A stretch of DNA of 51,811 nucleotides from Cenarchaeum sp. SB0675_bin_21. GTDB lineage: Archaea; Thermoproteota; Nitrososphaeria; Nitrososphaerales; Nitrosopumilaceae. Below are positions 24,044 to 33,800 of the stretch, piece after piece. The position numbers were made by a program, and so were the translations under genes. Under the pieces are notes generated by a model that saw only the letters and a list, made by a program, of their open reading frames with translations, made no database searches and had not been told where the DNA came from. Where the stretch lies: NCBI GenBank assembly GCA_009843815.1, contig VYCS01000041.1, forward strand, positions 1 through 51,811. Reading direction: 5' to 3'. Numbering within the stretch: the stretch's first letter is position 1; the number at the start of each line of letters is the position of its first letter.

Positions 24044-25726
24044 TCAGTCTGCATTATACACGCCACTCTTTACTTTACGCCAAGATGTCTTCTCCTTTCC
24101 AACCCACAAAAACTTCTTTTGTAATGCAGTTGTGTACATCCTCTCCCATTCCATACTCATCTCATCGGTCCAGGCCTTTAGAATTCGTGGGTCGATATAG
24201 TTGCGGAGTGATGTTCCAAGGTTATAGTCCTTGGTGTTTTGTGTCAAATTGATCAGGAGAGACTGTTTCTCCACACGTTCGCTGTGTTTTTGTCTTCTCT
24301 GTTTTATTAGTGCGCGAAGGCGTTTGAGTCGCTCACGCCGCCTCTGTTTCTGTTTTTCAGTCTTTGGATTGGCGGCTTTTATCTTTTTTATGGTTTCTTC
24401 AGTCTTTGCCCAGGTATTTTGTGCTTTTATTTTTTTAAGGTTGTCTTTCTTCTTCTGCAGAGACTGGTTGAACGTCTTTGGGATGGCCCGCTTGTGGTTA
24501 CACCGTATGGCCGCTTGCAGATTTGCCATCTTAGCATGGTATAGTTTTTTGGGTGCAGATGCCTTTTTCAGATCATCGTGTTCAGATAGATATTTGGCGA
24601 CTACTCTTGTGGCCAGATATGTCCTGAATACCTTGGCGGTAACACCATCTATCACACCCGAGAGATACTTGTTTACTGTCTGGGATTTGATTCCATCAAA
24701 TATTTCATCAGTTTCTTTTTTATTGCTAATTAAATCCAGTAGATTATCCTTGAACTGTACCTCATGGTCTTTTAATAAAATCGTCTCTTGCCAGCGGACA
24801 CTATCCTTACCTAGAAAATCTAATTTTATTGTATTTTTATCTATTTTGACATGTTCTTTACGCAGTGTAGTTGCCCCTACGGTATCGGCCTCTTCTTCGT
24901 TCTTTTCGTCCCCTACCCGCATGGCAGTACGATATATCAGATAACATACAGTGGCTATCTTTGACTTTTTTTTGTCAGACATGTCACGGTATAATGACTC
25001 TTTTATTTTATCAATATTATTTGCCAGCATTATTGCTTTCTCATACTTTACTTTGTCCATATTCTGTTTCTGTTTTGATGTGTCAGCTAACCAAACATAC
25101 TTTGTCTTGCCAGTCAATTTGTCTGTCCATTTCGCCACCCAGACACCACTACGTTCATGTACAATCCCACCCCAATCACCAGGTGGCAATTTGGCTTTTT
25201 TGTCTAGATTTAAAGTTACATCCTTCTGTGATATTCGGGGTTTCCATTTGCCTCGGAAAGGATGCTTCCCCCGACCAATAAATATTCCCGGCGGCTCAGC
25301 CATATAATTTCCCAGTTCCACCTCCTCGCCATCTATGACTGCCGTTCCATACTTTTGTTTGAGTTCCTCACGCTTTGCTTTGCGTCTAGCAGCCAACTCT
25401 TTTCTCTCCTCTTTTGTCAAGAGAAGTTTCATCTCCTTCTCCTGGTCTACTAGTCTGAATGCATCTTCAAAGTCCAGATCTCTATGTCTAAATTTTATTT
25501 TTTTATCGAATGTACCCATGAAATCATTTACAAAATTTTTGCGGAATTCAGTATCCAATACGTATGGCGTGTCCTTCTTTTTGGCCCACTGGTATACCAT
25601 CTCTTCTTGTATATCGTTTAATTCCACAGACTTTCCTTTTATTTTAAATTTAATATTTTGACGTACATATGGTGGAGGCAGCAGTATGCCGTTGTGGCGC
25701 AGTGTCTTCCACTTTGGAGGATTCAT
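24044..25726 (-). CDS. eukaryote-type DNA topoisomerase IB
   Basis: Topoisomerase IB relaxes supercoils of both signs by cutting one strand through a 3'-phosphotyrosine. The N-terminal core (PPYVRQNIKFKIKGK, IFIGRGKHPFRGKWKPRI) matches eukaryotic Top1. The catalytic pocket includes KYEKAIMLANNIDKI, YLIYRTAMRVGDEKNEEEADTVGATTL and HAKMANLQAAI. The active-site tyrosine is Y510 in LGTSLRNYIDPRI. A basic helical linker (residues about 430-485) precedes it. 560 aa is the size expected for the thaumarchaeal enzyme; among archaea this family is known mainly from Thaumarchaeota, so it is a lineage marker. Confidence 0.93.
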   Translation of the reverse strand: MNPPKWKTLRHNGILLPPPYVRQNIKFKIKGKSVELNDIQEEMVYQWAKKKDTPYVLDTEFRKNFVNDFMGTFDKKIKFRHRDLDFEDAFRLVDQEKEMKLLLTKEERKELAARRKAKREELKQKYGTAVIDGEEVELGNYMAEPPGIFIGRGKHPFRGKWKPRISQKDVTLNLDKKAKLPPGDWGGIVHERSGVWVAKWTDKLTGKTKYVWLADTSKQKQNMDKVKYEKAIMLANNIDKIKESLYRDMSDKKKSKIATVCYLIYRTAMRVGDEKNEEEADTVGATTLRKEHVKIDKNTIKLDFLGKDSVRWQETILLKDHEVQFKDNLLDLISNKKETDEIFDGIKSQTVNKYLSGVIDGVTAKVFRTYLATRVVAKYLSEHDDLKKASAPKKLYHAKMANLQAAIRCNHKRAIPKTFNQSLQKKKDNLKKIKAQNTWAKTEETIKKIKAANPKTEKQKQRRRERLKRLRALIKQRRQKHSERVEKQSLLINLTQNTKDYNLGTSLRNYIDPRILKAWTDEMSMEWERMYTTALQKKFLWVGKEKTSWRKVKSGVYNAD

Positions 25727-25738
25727 GGGTACGCCCTG

Positions 25739-26563
25739 TTATTGAGGAAATACCTCTCTTTTCATGAACTCTTCAAACTCAGCATCGGTTCTGGAACTTT
25801 TAGCATTCATAAACATTTCAGCATCCGCGCCGGCCACATACCGAGGTTGCATCTTCTCCTGATGTAGGGCATCAACTATTATATCTGCAACCACTTTTGG
25901 GTCAGTGCCCATCTGTACCATCATCTGCAGACCGGACATTATATGGTCCAGCATCTTTGCATATACTTTATCGTTAGATTGGGTCATCTTCATAGAGTCA
26001 AAGAATGATGTCTTTATCACCCCCGGCTCTATTATTGTGGTCTGTATGTTGAACTGATCCAGCTCATACCTGAGACATTCAGTCAGTCCCTCTAGGGCAA
26101 ATTTTGTGCTTATATATGCCGGTGAGCAAGGCAGGCCCATGCGTCCGACTACTGAACCTATATTTATAATTCTGCCCGACTTTTGGGCGCGCATATACGG
26201 TAAGACCTTCTGTATAATCGATACAACACCAAAGTAGTTGGTGTCAAACTGGCTCCTGAAGTCCGATAGTGAGGTATCCTCGACGGTGCCAAACTGGCCA
26301 AAGCCGGCATTATTTACCAGTACATCTATTGTACCTGACTGCTCTATTATTGAACTTATGGCAGAAGATATGGAATCCTCATCGGTAACATCTAGTTGAG
26401 AGACCAAAATTTTTACCGACTCTTTGCTGGCAACGCTTTTAATTTTGTCATCTTTTGTAGTATCTCTCATGGTGGCATGTACAGTGTAGCCATCCTTGGC
26501 CAGAGCAATGGCTGTGCATAGTCCTATACCAGATGAGCATCCTGTGATCAGTGCAGTCTTCAT
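25739..26563 (-). CDS. short-chain dehydrogenase/reductase (SDR)
   Basis: A classical SDR: nucleotide-binding TGCSSGIGLCTA (residues about 8-19), NNAGFGQFG, IINIGSVVGRMG, and the catalytic Y-x-x-x-K in SPAYISTKFALEG. It oxidises or reduces an alcohol/carbonyl group with NAD(P)H. Substrate unknown. Length 274 aa is usual. It lies 12 bases before the topoisomerase gene on the same strand and 47 bases after the helicase, so the three may share a transcript. Confidence 0.88.
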   Translation of the reverse strand: MKTALITGCSSGIGLCTAIALAKDGYTVHATMRDTTKDDKIKSVASKESVKILVSQLDVTDEDSISSAISSIIEQSGTIDVLVNNAGFGQFGTVEDTSLSDFRSQFDTNYFGVVSIIQKVLPYMRAQKSGRIINIGSVVGRMGLPCSPAYISTKFALEGLTECLRYELDQFNIQTTIIEPGVIKTSFFDSMKMTQSNDKVYAKMLDHIMSGLQMMVQMGTDPKVVADIIVDALHQEKMQPRYVAGADAEMFMNAKSSRTDAEFEEFMKREVFPQ

Positions 26564-26610
26564 GAAAAATCAAACAATTGAGCCATATTTATCCCCATGC
26601 GCGGCATACA

Positions 26611-29277
26611 TCACATATCATACAGTTGATTGCCAAATCCATCCTCTAGACGACCTCTATCGCCATGCATAATACTCTCTAGGACCTTTAGGGCTCCAAG
26701 TTTATTGAGCTGTTCGTTGTTAAGGCCACAACGGTACGAATATGTACATTGGGGACAGCCCGAATCACTCTCACATGGACATTGTCTTAGTATCTGAGCA
26801 CTTCGCTCTATCACCATCTCTATCTTGTCGTATAATGTTCGGGTAGCACCGTTTCCACCAACGGCACCATCATACACAAATATTGCACCTGTACCACCCA
26901 GAGATATTCCGCCCATATCTTGCGCAACACCGCCGATTATCATATTACCACCCTCTATAATGACATGTTCAACGGCATGACATGCAGATAGACTGTATCT
27001 GCCAGATGTATCACTGGAGGGCGATATCTCATCGGAGGTGGATGTATCATGCATGGGTACGCAGAACACCAGGCCCTTGGTGATAAAATCGTACGAGTGG
27101 GGCGTATCCAAGAGTATTAGTTCTTCCTTGCCAGATCTATCTTTTGTGTAGTATCCACTAACAGTCTGGAGTATACTCAGTGTGCAGTGAGCTATCTGTG
27201 TATTCCACATGGTTTTGGTATCATGTATCTTTACAATCGTGGGGTTTTTTGTGGAATGTGGGTGTGTGCTGGGTCGGGACATAGTTGTCGTCTTTAGATG
27301 CGCCATCTTTGAGGCGGATACATCTAGATTTATCACCTCATATGGTAGACCACTCATGTAATATGTAGCGCCGGTATGCAGTTCGTTCAGAGCCATGGGG
27401 AGGGCGCGGGTACCTTGAGCCCTACCATCTATTATTATCCGTATACTCTCACCCATACCACGTATGCTGTACTCTTCAAGTTGGCGGTATATCTTGTCAC
27501 GCATTGGAATAATGTTTCCGTCACGATTCTGTACCAGTCCCGCATCAGCACATCGCTGTATGGCCGGACGATGTTCCAGAGGCACGTCACTTATGCGTAG
27601 AGGTGCATCAAGAGACATGGCTGCCATATGATACTCTTGTACTATGGGATTTGTGGGATCTATATACAGCAGTTCAGCATCCTCAAAGTAGTCTTGGGGA
27701 TTACGCTCATAGTATGTAGACATGGGATCATTGCCCAGTGCCAGTACAGCATACCCACGACGGTCTCGGCGGGCAGCCCGTCCGACTCGCTGTAGCAGTC
27801 GATTTACAGGGACCAGTGATGATACTACTCCATCCACTGCACCAATATCAATACCCAGCTCCAAGGTAGGAGTGCAAGAGATGGCCATCAAGCCTCCGTT
27901 CTTGAATCTGTCTTCAATTTTGTGGCGTTCCTGCACTGGTATGCCAGAGCGATGCACAGATACATCAAGGCCACTCCTTTTGGCATTCAACGAAATCAAC
28001 TCTGCTCCGCGGTGTGAGTTGCTAAACACAAGTGTTTTGTGTTTTTGTGAGATGAGTTGTCGAGTCACGTGTAGTATCATATCACGCTTATTTTCATCTG
28101 ATGCAGACATCATTATGATGTCTATACGGCCCCGTCTTTGATCTGTCTTAATTAGTTCTACATCACGGTCCAAAAGGGCAGAGCAGAACCGAACTGGTTC
28201 ATTTATTGTAGCGGATGCAGCCACCATCTGTAACGGATGCATACAGACACGATCAAGTCTTTTAATCAAGTGGTGAACGTTACTGCCAAATATTCCAGAG
28301 TACGTATGAACCTCATCTACCACCAATATACGGACATTATACAACAACTCTGCAAATCTAGATTGACGTGGAAGGTGATAGTTTATGACATCAAAGTTCG
28401 TTATCAAGATGTGAGGTGGGGATTTTAGTATACGCTCCCGGGTCACATATGGTGTATCACCATCAAAGATTGCGACTCTCACTCCCACCGATGCAGCCAT
28501 GGTCTGTATTTTGGCAAGTTGGTCTTTGGCTAATGCCTTTGTTGGATATACAATCAAGGCAAACATTGGACTCTTTACCTCGGAGGACATCTGTATAATT
28601 GGGATCAAAAACGACTCGGTCTTGCCAGATGCAGTGGGGGCAACCACGACAACATCCTTCCCGCTTATGATAGCACCATACGACTCTTGTTGAAATTTAT
28701 ACAGATTCGATATGCCATTATTCTCAAGATACTCTGCGAGTTTTGGATTAGTCGTTAGCTGGTGTGGTGTTTGACCAGGTTCAGGTCCAGAGGAATCAGA
28801 TACAACATATTGACAGACATAGTATTTTTGTGTAAACAGAAGGTTTCGAGTTATTTTATCTGGATTTTTGCCCTTTATCATCGCTACAATATCGGCTTTG
28901 GGACGGCATCTGGGCGGGTCTGTTGTAGTAGCCAGCTGTCTCTGTGATACATCAGTGATGGTGTTGGGTTTTTGCGTTACAGTGGGCTCTACCGGTGTAG
29001 TAGGTGTTGTGGTAGACGATATCTGGGTGGCGGATGTCTTTGTTTGTACTGCTTTGAGGGGTTTTGCTGTACCAGTGGATTTGTCTCTTTTGTCATGGCC
29101 AGTATCTTTTGTGCGTCTATCCATTATGTGTAAGAATTTTAAAAATGCAGTGTTTGGTTCACCCGCATCATCAGGTATAGCATGCGAAATTCCACAGGCA
29201 CAAGATATGAAACATCTTCCATGGCTGGACCGCACAACCATGGACGAGCCACATTCGGGGCAAGCGTATTTGACCAT
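26611..29277 (-). CDS. DEAD/DEAH helicase with DUF1998-type C-terminus (MrfA/Hrq1-like)
   Basis: SF2 helicase. Zinc ribbon at the N-terminus (C6-x2-C9, C22-x3-C26-x-C28), then a low-complexity Ser/Thr/Pro linker (about 60-125). Motif I is APTASGKT (213-220), motif II DEVH, motif III SATINEP, motif VI QRVGRAARRD. The C-terminal DUF1998-type region ends in a four-cysteine cluster (CPCESDSGCPQC, then YRCG), as in MrfA/Hrq1, which unwinds DNA for damage repair. At 888 aa it is slightly longer than usual owing to the N-terminal zinc ribbon and linker. Role in DNA repair is inferred from the family. Confidence 0.87.
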   Translation of the reverse strand: MVKYACPECGSSMVVRSSHGRCFISCACGISHAIPDDAGEPNTAFLKFLHIMDRRTKDTGHDKRDKSTGTAKPLKAVQTKTSATQISSTTTPTTPVEPTVTQKPNTITDVSQRQLATTTDPPRCRPKADIVAMIKGKNPDKITRNLLFTQKYYVCQYVVSDSSGPEPGQTPHQLTTNPKLAEYLENNGISNLYKFQQESYGAIISGKDVVVVAPTASGKTESFLIPIIQMSSEVKSPMFALIVYPTKALAKDQLAKIQTMAASVGVRVAIFDGDTPYVTRERILKSPPHILITNFDVINYHLPRQSRFAELLYNVRILVVDEVHTYSGIFGSNVHHLIKRLDRVCMHPLQMVAASATINEPVRFCSALLDRDVELIKTDQRRGRIDIIMMSASDENKRDMILHVTRQLISQKHKTLVFSNSHRGAELISLNAKRSGLDVSVHRSGIPVQERHKIEDRFKNGGLMAISCTPTLELGIDIGAVDGVVSSLVPVNRLLQRVGRAARRDRRGYAVLALGNDPMSTYYERNPQDYFEDAELLYIDPTNPIVQEYHMAAMSLDAPLRISDVPLEHRPAIQRCADAGLVQNRDGNIIPMRDKIYRQLEEYSIRGMGESIRIIIDGRAQGTRALPMALNELHTGATYYMSGLPYEVINLDVSASKMAHLKTTTMSRPSTHPHSTKNPTIVKIHDTKTMWNTQIAHCTLSILQTVSGYYTKDRSGKEELILLDTPHSYDFITKGLVFCVPMHDTSTSDEISPSSDTSGRYSLSACHAVEHVIIEGGNMIIGGVAQDMGGISLGGTGAIFVYDGAVGGNGATRTLYDKIEMVIERSAQILRQCPCESDSGCPQCTYSYRCGLNNEQLNKLGALKVLESIMHGDRGRLEDGFGNQLYDM

Positions 29278-29311
29278 TACAGTATGTTAAGACATGATGC
29301 ATCTATTTAGA

Positions 29312-29644
29312 TTAGTTGTCATCAGGTTTAGATGGTCCTCCAATCTTGTCTTGTATGGCTTTTTTAAGATCGATAGTGGAGAGATTTGTATAATCAATAT
29401 TCAGCGACTCGGCCATGGCTTCAAGTTTTTGACGTTCTGTCTTTACAGGTCCACTCATTCGAATAGTAAGGTCGGGGCGTGCCTGCTGTATAATGTCATT
29501 TTTGGCCTTCTCTATGTCTGCGGCTACACGGCCCATCTTTTTAGCGGCGGCGGGTAGCTTGCCGGTTCCCAACAAAAGTACAAGTGCAGCAAAGACAACT
29601 ATGATCCACTCAGTCCCTATAATGTTAAGATAAATCTGTTCCAA
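29312..29644 (-). CDS. tatA: Sec-independent translocase TatA/B-like protein
   Basis: A short N-terminus, one membrane helix (TEWIIVVFAALVLLLG, residues about 11-26), a hinge with GTGKLPAAAKKMG, and an amphipathic helix. This is the TatA/MttA pattern for exporting folded proteins. At 110 aa it has a longer charged C-tail than the minimal 60-90 aa. The start is TTG at 29644. No tatC is seen in the window. Confidence 0.85.
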   Translation of the reverse strand: MEQIYLNIIGTEWIIVVFAALVLLLGTGKLPAAAKKMGRVAADIEKAKNDIIQQARPDLTIRMSGPVKTERQKLEAMAESLNIDYTNLSTIDLKKAIQDKIGGPSKPDDN

Positions 29645-29940
29645 GCAGATACAGATATCATTGTTTCAAAATTAAATTTTGCCACAAGTTTAGGAGAATT
29701 ATATCAAAAAGTAGTCACAGCCAGCCCAATACATAAGAGTTTATGCGTAATCGAATCATGATGTATAATACCGTACATATAAAGACCACAAACTCTAATC
29801 ATATGTATGTGTGTAATAGTATACACCATCTATACAACACATGACAGTGGATATCTTTTAGGTGGCTTGCTACATTATGTCCTTAACATCATGCGGTTGT
29901 TAGAGGGCCGTAGTGCAGATGCTAAATGGCATCTGTCGGG
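29645..29940. other. intergenic stretch between tatA and repeat copy 1
   Basis: No ORF that I trust. It is A/T-rich up to about 29880, then G/C content rises sharply toward the repeat at 29941. Confidence 0.4.
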
Positions 29941-30068
29941 GGCGCACAAACCGGAACGCCAGAATTTCGTCGGTGATGAGTCGATGGGCTGTACCGGGGT
30001 GGGCGGTGCCGGTCAGAACGGGCCGGGACCACCCAATGCTGCCAAGTTGTGCAATTACGCATAAACTC
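29941..30068 (+). repeat. dispersed repeat copy 1, with possible gene remnant
   Basis: This 128-base, G/C-rich segment can be aligned by hand to 33574-33700 with about two thirds identity; most differences are transitions. Both copies end in frame with a similar reading, PNAAKLCNYA here and PNIAKLCNDR there, followed by a stop. Copy 1 has an open frame back to 29807 but no recognised domain. It overlaps the 3' end of the UbiE-like gene. Confidence 0.6.
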
Positions 30069-30756
30069 TAGATTTGTATGCAACCACCATTACAGCTCCG
30101 CCCATCATGCCCTTTTGAATTTGTACAGACTCATACTTTTCTAGTAATATATCTTTGAGTGAGTTGTTTGTGGGCCATTTTTTGTAGGTATCATATAAGG
30201 CCGCGAACTTTAGGCCCAACCGACCTCCTGCCATCAGTGCCAATACAGGCAATATCATTCGAAGATAAAACGAGACGCCAGTACGAATTATAATATTATC
30301 GGGTTTGCCCAAATCCACCACTATAAGTCGACCCCCATCCTTTGTCACACGATGCAGTTCACCGACAGCCACGCGAAGATTGATGGCGTCACGTAACGAG
30401 TAACCACACATTACAGCATCAAAGGTCTTGTCACGAAATGGAAGATGCTCAAATATCCCATTTGTCATGTCAGGAGCAGTATCAAACATATTCAAAGTGT
30501 TGCGCAGCATTGGAAGGAGCGGATCATACATCACAATGGATAGATTGTTGCACAGTTCCATGGCAGTCTTTGACATATTGCCAAATCCAGAACCAGCATC
30601 AAGTATGATATTATTATCATTCACTTCTCCCCGTATGCCATTGCGCCGATACTCCTTATCATGGCCCAAAGAGATGTACGCATTTACTTTGTCATATACT
30701 GGGATTATATCTCGTAAAATATCAACAACATGGCCCCATCGCTCCTCTAGGCCCAA
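30055..30756 (-). CDS. UbiE/COQ5-like methyltransferase
   Basis: Class I SAM methyltransferase: YDKVNAYISLGHDKEYRR at the N-terminus is the UbiE signature region, followed by LDAGSGFGNMS (motif I), FEHLPFRDKTFDAVMCGYSLRDA and LHRVTKDGGRLIVVDLGKPDN. UbiE methylates quinone precursors; thaumarchaeal relatives could act in menaquinone or plastoquinone-like metabolism, but many homologues have other substrates. The start appears to be TTG at 30756, six bases after the proteasome alpha stop, so both are co-transcribed. Length 233 aa is normal. Confidence 0.8.
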   Translation of the reverse strand: MGLEERWGHVVDILRDIIPVYDKVNAYISLGHDKEYRRNGIRGEVNDNNIILDAGSGFGNMSKTAMELCNNLSIVMYDPLLPMLRNTLNMFDTAPDMTNGIFEHLPFRDKTFDAVMCGYSLRDAINLRVAVGELHRVTKDGGRLIVVDLGKPDNIIIRTGVSFYLRMILPVLALMAGGRLGLKFAALYDTYKKWPTNNSLKDILLEKYESVQIQKGMMGGAVMVVAYKSRVYA

Positions 30757-30762
30757 TCTGTA

Positions 30763-31473
30763 TCAAGTTCCAGAATTTTTCACAAAGGAGCTCAGTTCAG
30801 CGTCGGGTATTCTTTCAAACGTCTTTGATTTTGCAGTTATCTTTGCCATCTTGATGTTGGTCACATTATCCATATCCTTGCGCTTCTGAGTTATTGCAGA
30901 TATGGTGAGTGCAGCTGCCGCGTCCAGTGTGATATCAAATGTATAGTTCTTCTCCAAAAACAGGTTGACATCATCAGATCCTGCACCAATGGCCACTGCA
31001 GCATATGATACAAATGTTCCACTGGGATCTGTCACGTAGACTGCCTCTTTTTGATCAACGCCGGCTATAATGAGAGATACGCCGTTGGGTCTCACTCCCG
31101 AATACTGCGTAAACTGGTGAGACTGATCCGCCAAATACTTTGCTATGGAATTTATGCTGGCTTCCTCATCATACGCCAATCTATTATTCTGCGCAAAGAG
31201 GCGTGCATTGTCCACCATTATACGGGCATCAGGAATATAGCCAGCCGCAGCCACGCCTATGTGGTTGTCCACCTGGAATATCTTTTGTGTCTTGTCTAGG
31301 GTCTGTAACGCACGACTCTTCTCCTCGACGGCCATTACAACACCTTCAGAACTGATCAGACCTATTGCCAGTGTTCCTCGCTTGACAGTCTCAATGGCAT
31401 ACTCAACCTGATATATACGACCATCCGGCGAATACATGGTAGGTGTCATATCATACCCACGTGAAGCCATCAT
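30763..31473 (-). CDS. psmA: 20S proteasome alpha subunit
   Basis: The alpha-subunit signature RGYDMTPTMYSPDGRIYQVEYA forms the conserved N-terminal H0 region that gates the chamber. The chain ends after about 236 residues. It assembles in outer rings of seven around the catalytic beta rings. I use the ATG at 31473; two codons upstream another ATG pair is possible. No beta subunit gene is in the window. It is followed by the UbiE-like gene at six bases. Confidence 0.93.
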   Translation of the reverse strand: MMASRGYDMTPTMYSPDGRIYQVEYAIETVKRGTLAIGLISSEGVVMAVEEKSRALQTLDKTQKIFQVDNHIGVAAAGYIPDARIMVDNARLFAQNNRLAYDEEASINSIAKYLADQSHQFTQYSGVRPNGVSLIIAGVDQKEAVYVTDPSGTFVSYAAVAIGAGSDDVNLFLEKNYTFDITLDAAAALTISAITQKRKDMDNVTNIKMAKITAKSKTFERIPDAELSSFVKNSGT

Positions 31474-31702
31474 GCTCTTTATCATTATTGAAGTTAATTT
31501 AAGGGTTCATACTTGAGATGTATCCCACAAAGATGTCTACACTCCAAGATAGTATATCAGTCTCCTGTCGTATAACCATGATAAAATTAGTGTTTAACGC
31601 ATACTCTTATGATAAATCCTAATGGTATGAAGCATTTCCCACACAAGGAATACTGCCATTTCAGCGAGTGAATGATAAGAGGGATACCCACACAACATAG
31701 TA

Positions 31703-32461
31703 GTGAAGACTATTACGTATGTAATTTTAATTGGTATGGCCTTTACGGCCATACTGTCAAACGCCTTGTATGGTCATTACATTTATGGCTCACCACATGA
31801 GCAGGCGCTCTCCAAATATGCAATATACGTACACCTAGATGCTCAGGGACCAAACACATCAGCAAACATACTGTACGATGTGACTATATCATGGGATGGT
31901 ACGCCGATACAGAATGACACTACACAGTACAACAGTAATAGTGTACAAAACATAGGAGGTCGTCAGGTAGTCTCACTACAACATGGCTTTTCAGACTGTC
32001 AGATTGGCTGGAGTCCGCCATTATATCGATATGGTGTAGACTGGTTACGAAGCACCATAAACTACATCCAAGGGACGCAGTTGAATCAGGAGCCATATAC
32101 TCCCATATTCGCAGATATACAGGGTGCTGCGCAGAGTATGGAGTCAAAGAGTCATGTTCAATTCATTCCCGTATGCACCAATGCAGAGTCAACATCGTTC
32201 CGCTACTCTGTATCGACGGATGCGTCATTTGATGTATACTTTGTACCATCAGAGAGATATCTGGACAGATATATGGAACGCGACGGTACGTTTGATGCAT
32301 ATTCAGGATGCCACGCACTAAATAGACAGAGCCATACCGGGCTGTGTGATAACGTAGGTCCCAATTCAGGGATAATAATAGCACTCTCAGAGAATCCCAA
32401 GCATGTATTGACACGAGTGTTGGTTAGTTTGCACGAGATCACATCCAGCCCAGACGTCTAA
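31703..32461 (+). CDS. secreted hypothetical protein, 252 aa
   Basis: A signal peptide at residues 5-20 (ITYVILIGMAFTAILSN) precedes an extracellular region rich in Ser, Thr and Tyr with four Cys. No known domain. A GTG at 31703 starts the frame. Composition and predicted beta structure suggest a cell-surface or secreted protein. Its 3' end overlaps corA, in convergent orientation, by 23 bases. Confidence 0.6.
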   Translation: MKTITYVILIGMAFTAILSNALYGHYIYGSPHEQALSKYAIYVHLDAQGPNTSANILYDVTISWDGTPIQNDTTQYNSNSVQNIGGRQVVSLQHGFSDCQIGWSPPLYRYGVDWLRSTINYIQGTQLNQEPYTPIFADIQGAAQSMESKSHVQFIPVCTNAESTSFRYSVSTDASFDVYFVPSERYLDRYMERDGTFDAYSGCHALNRQSHTGLCDNVGPNSGIIIALSENPKHVLTRVLVSLHEITSSPDV

Positions 32462-33425
32462 AGTATATGGCCATGATGGTTGCAGGTATAATTGAGGCCA
32501 ACACTATAAGCAGAAAGGCGCTATAGTCGCCAGGTATAATGGCATCCACTCCAGGTAGGTATACATTCATGCCGTAGAATGTACCAATGACCGTGGCAGG
32601 AATTGCCAGGGCAAAAATTATTGTAAGAACAGCCAGTACCTTGTTGGTCTTTTCAGTACTGAGCATAAAGTCCGTATCTTTGTATATATCCATGGTCTCT
32701 CGAGACTCTTCTAGCGTCTCAAGTACCTTATCAATATGATCTATGACATCATCAAAGTATAGCTCCAATGACTTTTCGCTCTCGAATCGTTCAATATCAT
32801 CAGATATGGAGTTAACCAAGTTTTTCAGTGGTCTTACCATCCTGCGCAATTTGTTGATATCACGACGCAGAAAGGATATTTCGCGCGCTACAGATATGGA
32901 ATCATTAAACACCTGCTCTTCTAGGTCTTCTAAATTGGCAATTATCTTTCTAGACATGTGTAAGAGATCATCCACCAAGACATCAACGATATCATGAACC
33001 AAAAATCCTGTGGATTTTATACTACGACTTGTCTTTGGATCTTGACATGTCAAAATCAAGTCGTTGAGTGGTTGCAGATCACCTTGATGTATCGTAACTA
33101 GGTAATCAGAACCCACGAACATAGAGAGTTGTCCATAACCCATTCCGTTCTTACCATCTATTGGCGGAAAGCTTAGTATGACAAAAAAATGATCATCATA
33201 ACTGTCCAATTTGGGAAGTTCAAATTTGGCTAAGCAGTCTTCCACATTGAGAGAATGAAAGCCAAACTCAGCAGCTAATGACTCCACATCCTCGCGCTGG
33301 GGGTTTAGCACATCAATCCATCGAAGTCCGTCTCCGGGTATGGTTTGAATTTTAGTCGGCAGATACTCTATTTTTTGATCCTGCCGTCCAGAGAACAGTC
33401 TCTTGGGGATAAAACCTCTCCTCAT
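32439..33425 (-). CDS. corA: CorA-type Mg2+/Co2+ transporter
   Basis: The C-terminus has two membrane helices with the GMN signature between them (TFYGMNVYLPG). A long N-terminal cytoplasmic domain and a coiled-coil region (residues about 150-240) precede them. It forms a pentameric channel. 328 aa is typical. Convergent overlap of 23 bases with a secreted protein gene. No partners in the window. Confidence 0.9.
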   Translation of the reverse strand: MRRGFIPKRLFSGRQDQKIEYLPTKIQTIPGDGLRWIDVLNPQREDVESLAAEFGFHSLNVEDCLAKFELPKLDSYDDHFFVILSFPPIDGKNGMGYGQLSMFVGSDYLVTIHQGDLQPLNDLILTCQDPKTSRSIKSTGFLVHDIVDVLVDDLLHMSRKIIANLEDLEEQVFNDSISVAREISFLRRDINKLRRMVRPLKNLVNSISDDIERFESEKSLELYFDDVIDHIDKVLETLEESRETMDIYKDTDFMLSTEKTNKVLAVLTIIFALAIPATVIGTFYGMNVYLPGVDAIIPGDYSAFLLIVLASIIPATIMAIYFRRLGWM

Positions 33426-33573
33426 TCATATAACATGAATATACATTCATATAATTTTGGCGAAAAAAGTGGCTGATTCTACTCATCTGTCAGAGTCTGG
33501 CTAATGGTTATAAGTGAACAAATCACATGCATGACAGAATCGCATAACAGCGTCCAATTAAACCCGACACATA
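33426..33573. other. intergenic stretch upstream of corA
   Basis: No ORF found. A likely promoter for corA lies between 33426 and about 33460 (AT-rich, reading minus). Confidence 0.4.
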
Positions 33574-33700
33574 GGCGCACAATCTGAAAAACTAAAATCT
33601 CGCCAGTGGTGGACTAGTGGTGAATTTGGGGCGGGCGATACTGGCCGAAGCGGACTAAGATCGCCTAATATAGCCAAGTTATGTAATGACAGATAAACTC
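33574..33700 (+). repeat. dispersed repeat copy 2
   Basis: 127 bases, A/T-richer than copy 1 at 29941-30068. Last third is the most alike (GCCAAGTT, then ATAAACTC). The reading frame ending at 33696 runs open from about 33555 without a clear start. See the related finding. Confidence 0.6.
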
Positions 33701-33800
33701 TGTGGCCAGAAATAATACAACTATATCACATACGTCTTTGAGATCAGTATTACAGATAATGCCAAGTTGTAATAACAAATGATTTAGACATGGATTAAAT

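Noticed and set aside
24231-24944. 237-aa plus-strand ORF, Phe/Leu/Ser-rich
   Set aside because: Antisense to topoisomerase IB; the composition mirrors Lys-rich codons of the real gene.
29807-30064. 85-aa ORF over repeat copy 1
   Set aside because: Not called as a gene because it is the longer reading of a repeat with a diverged second copy lacking a start; listed as a repeat instead.
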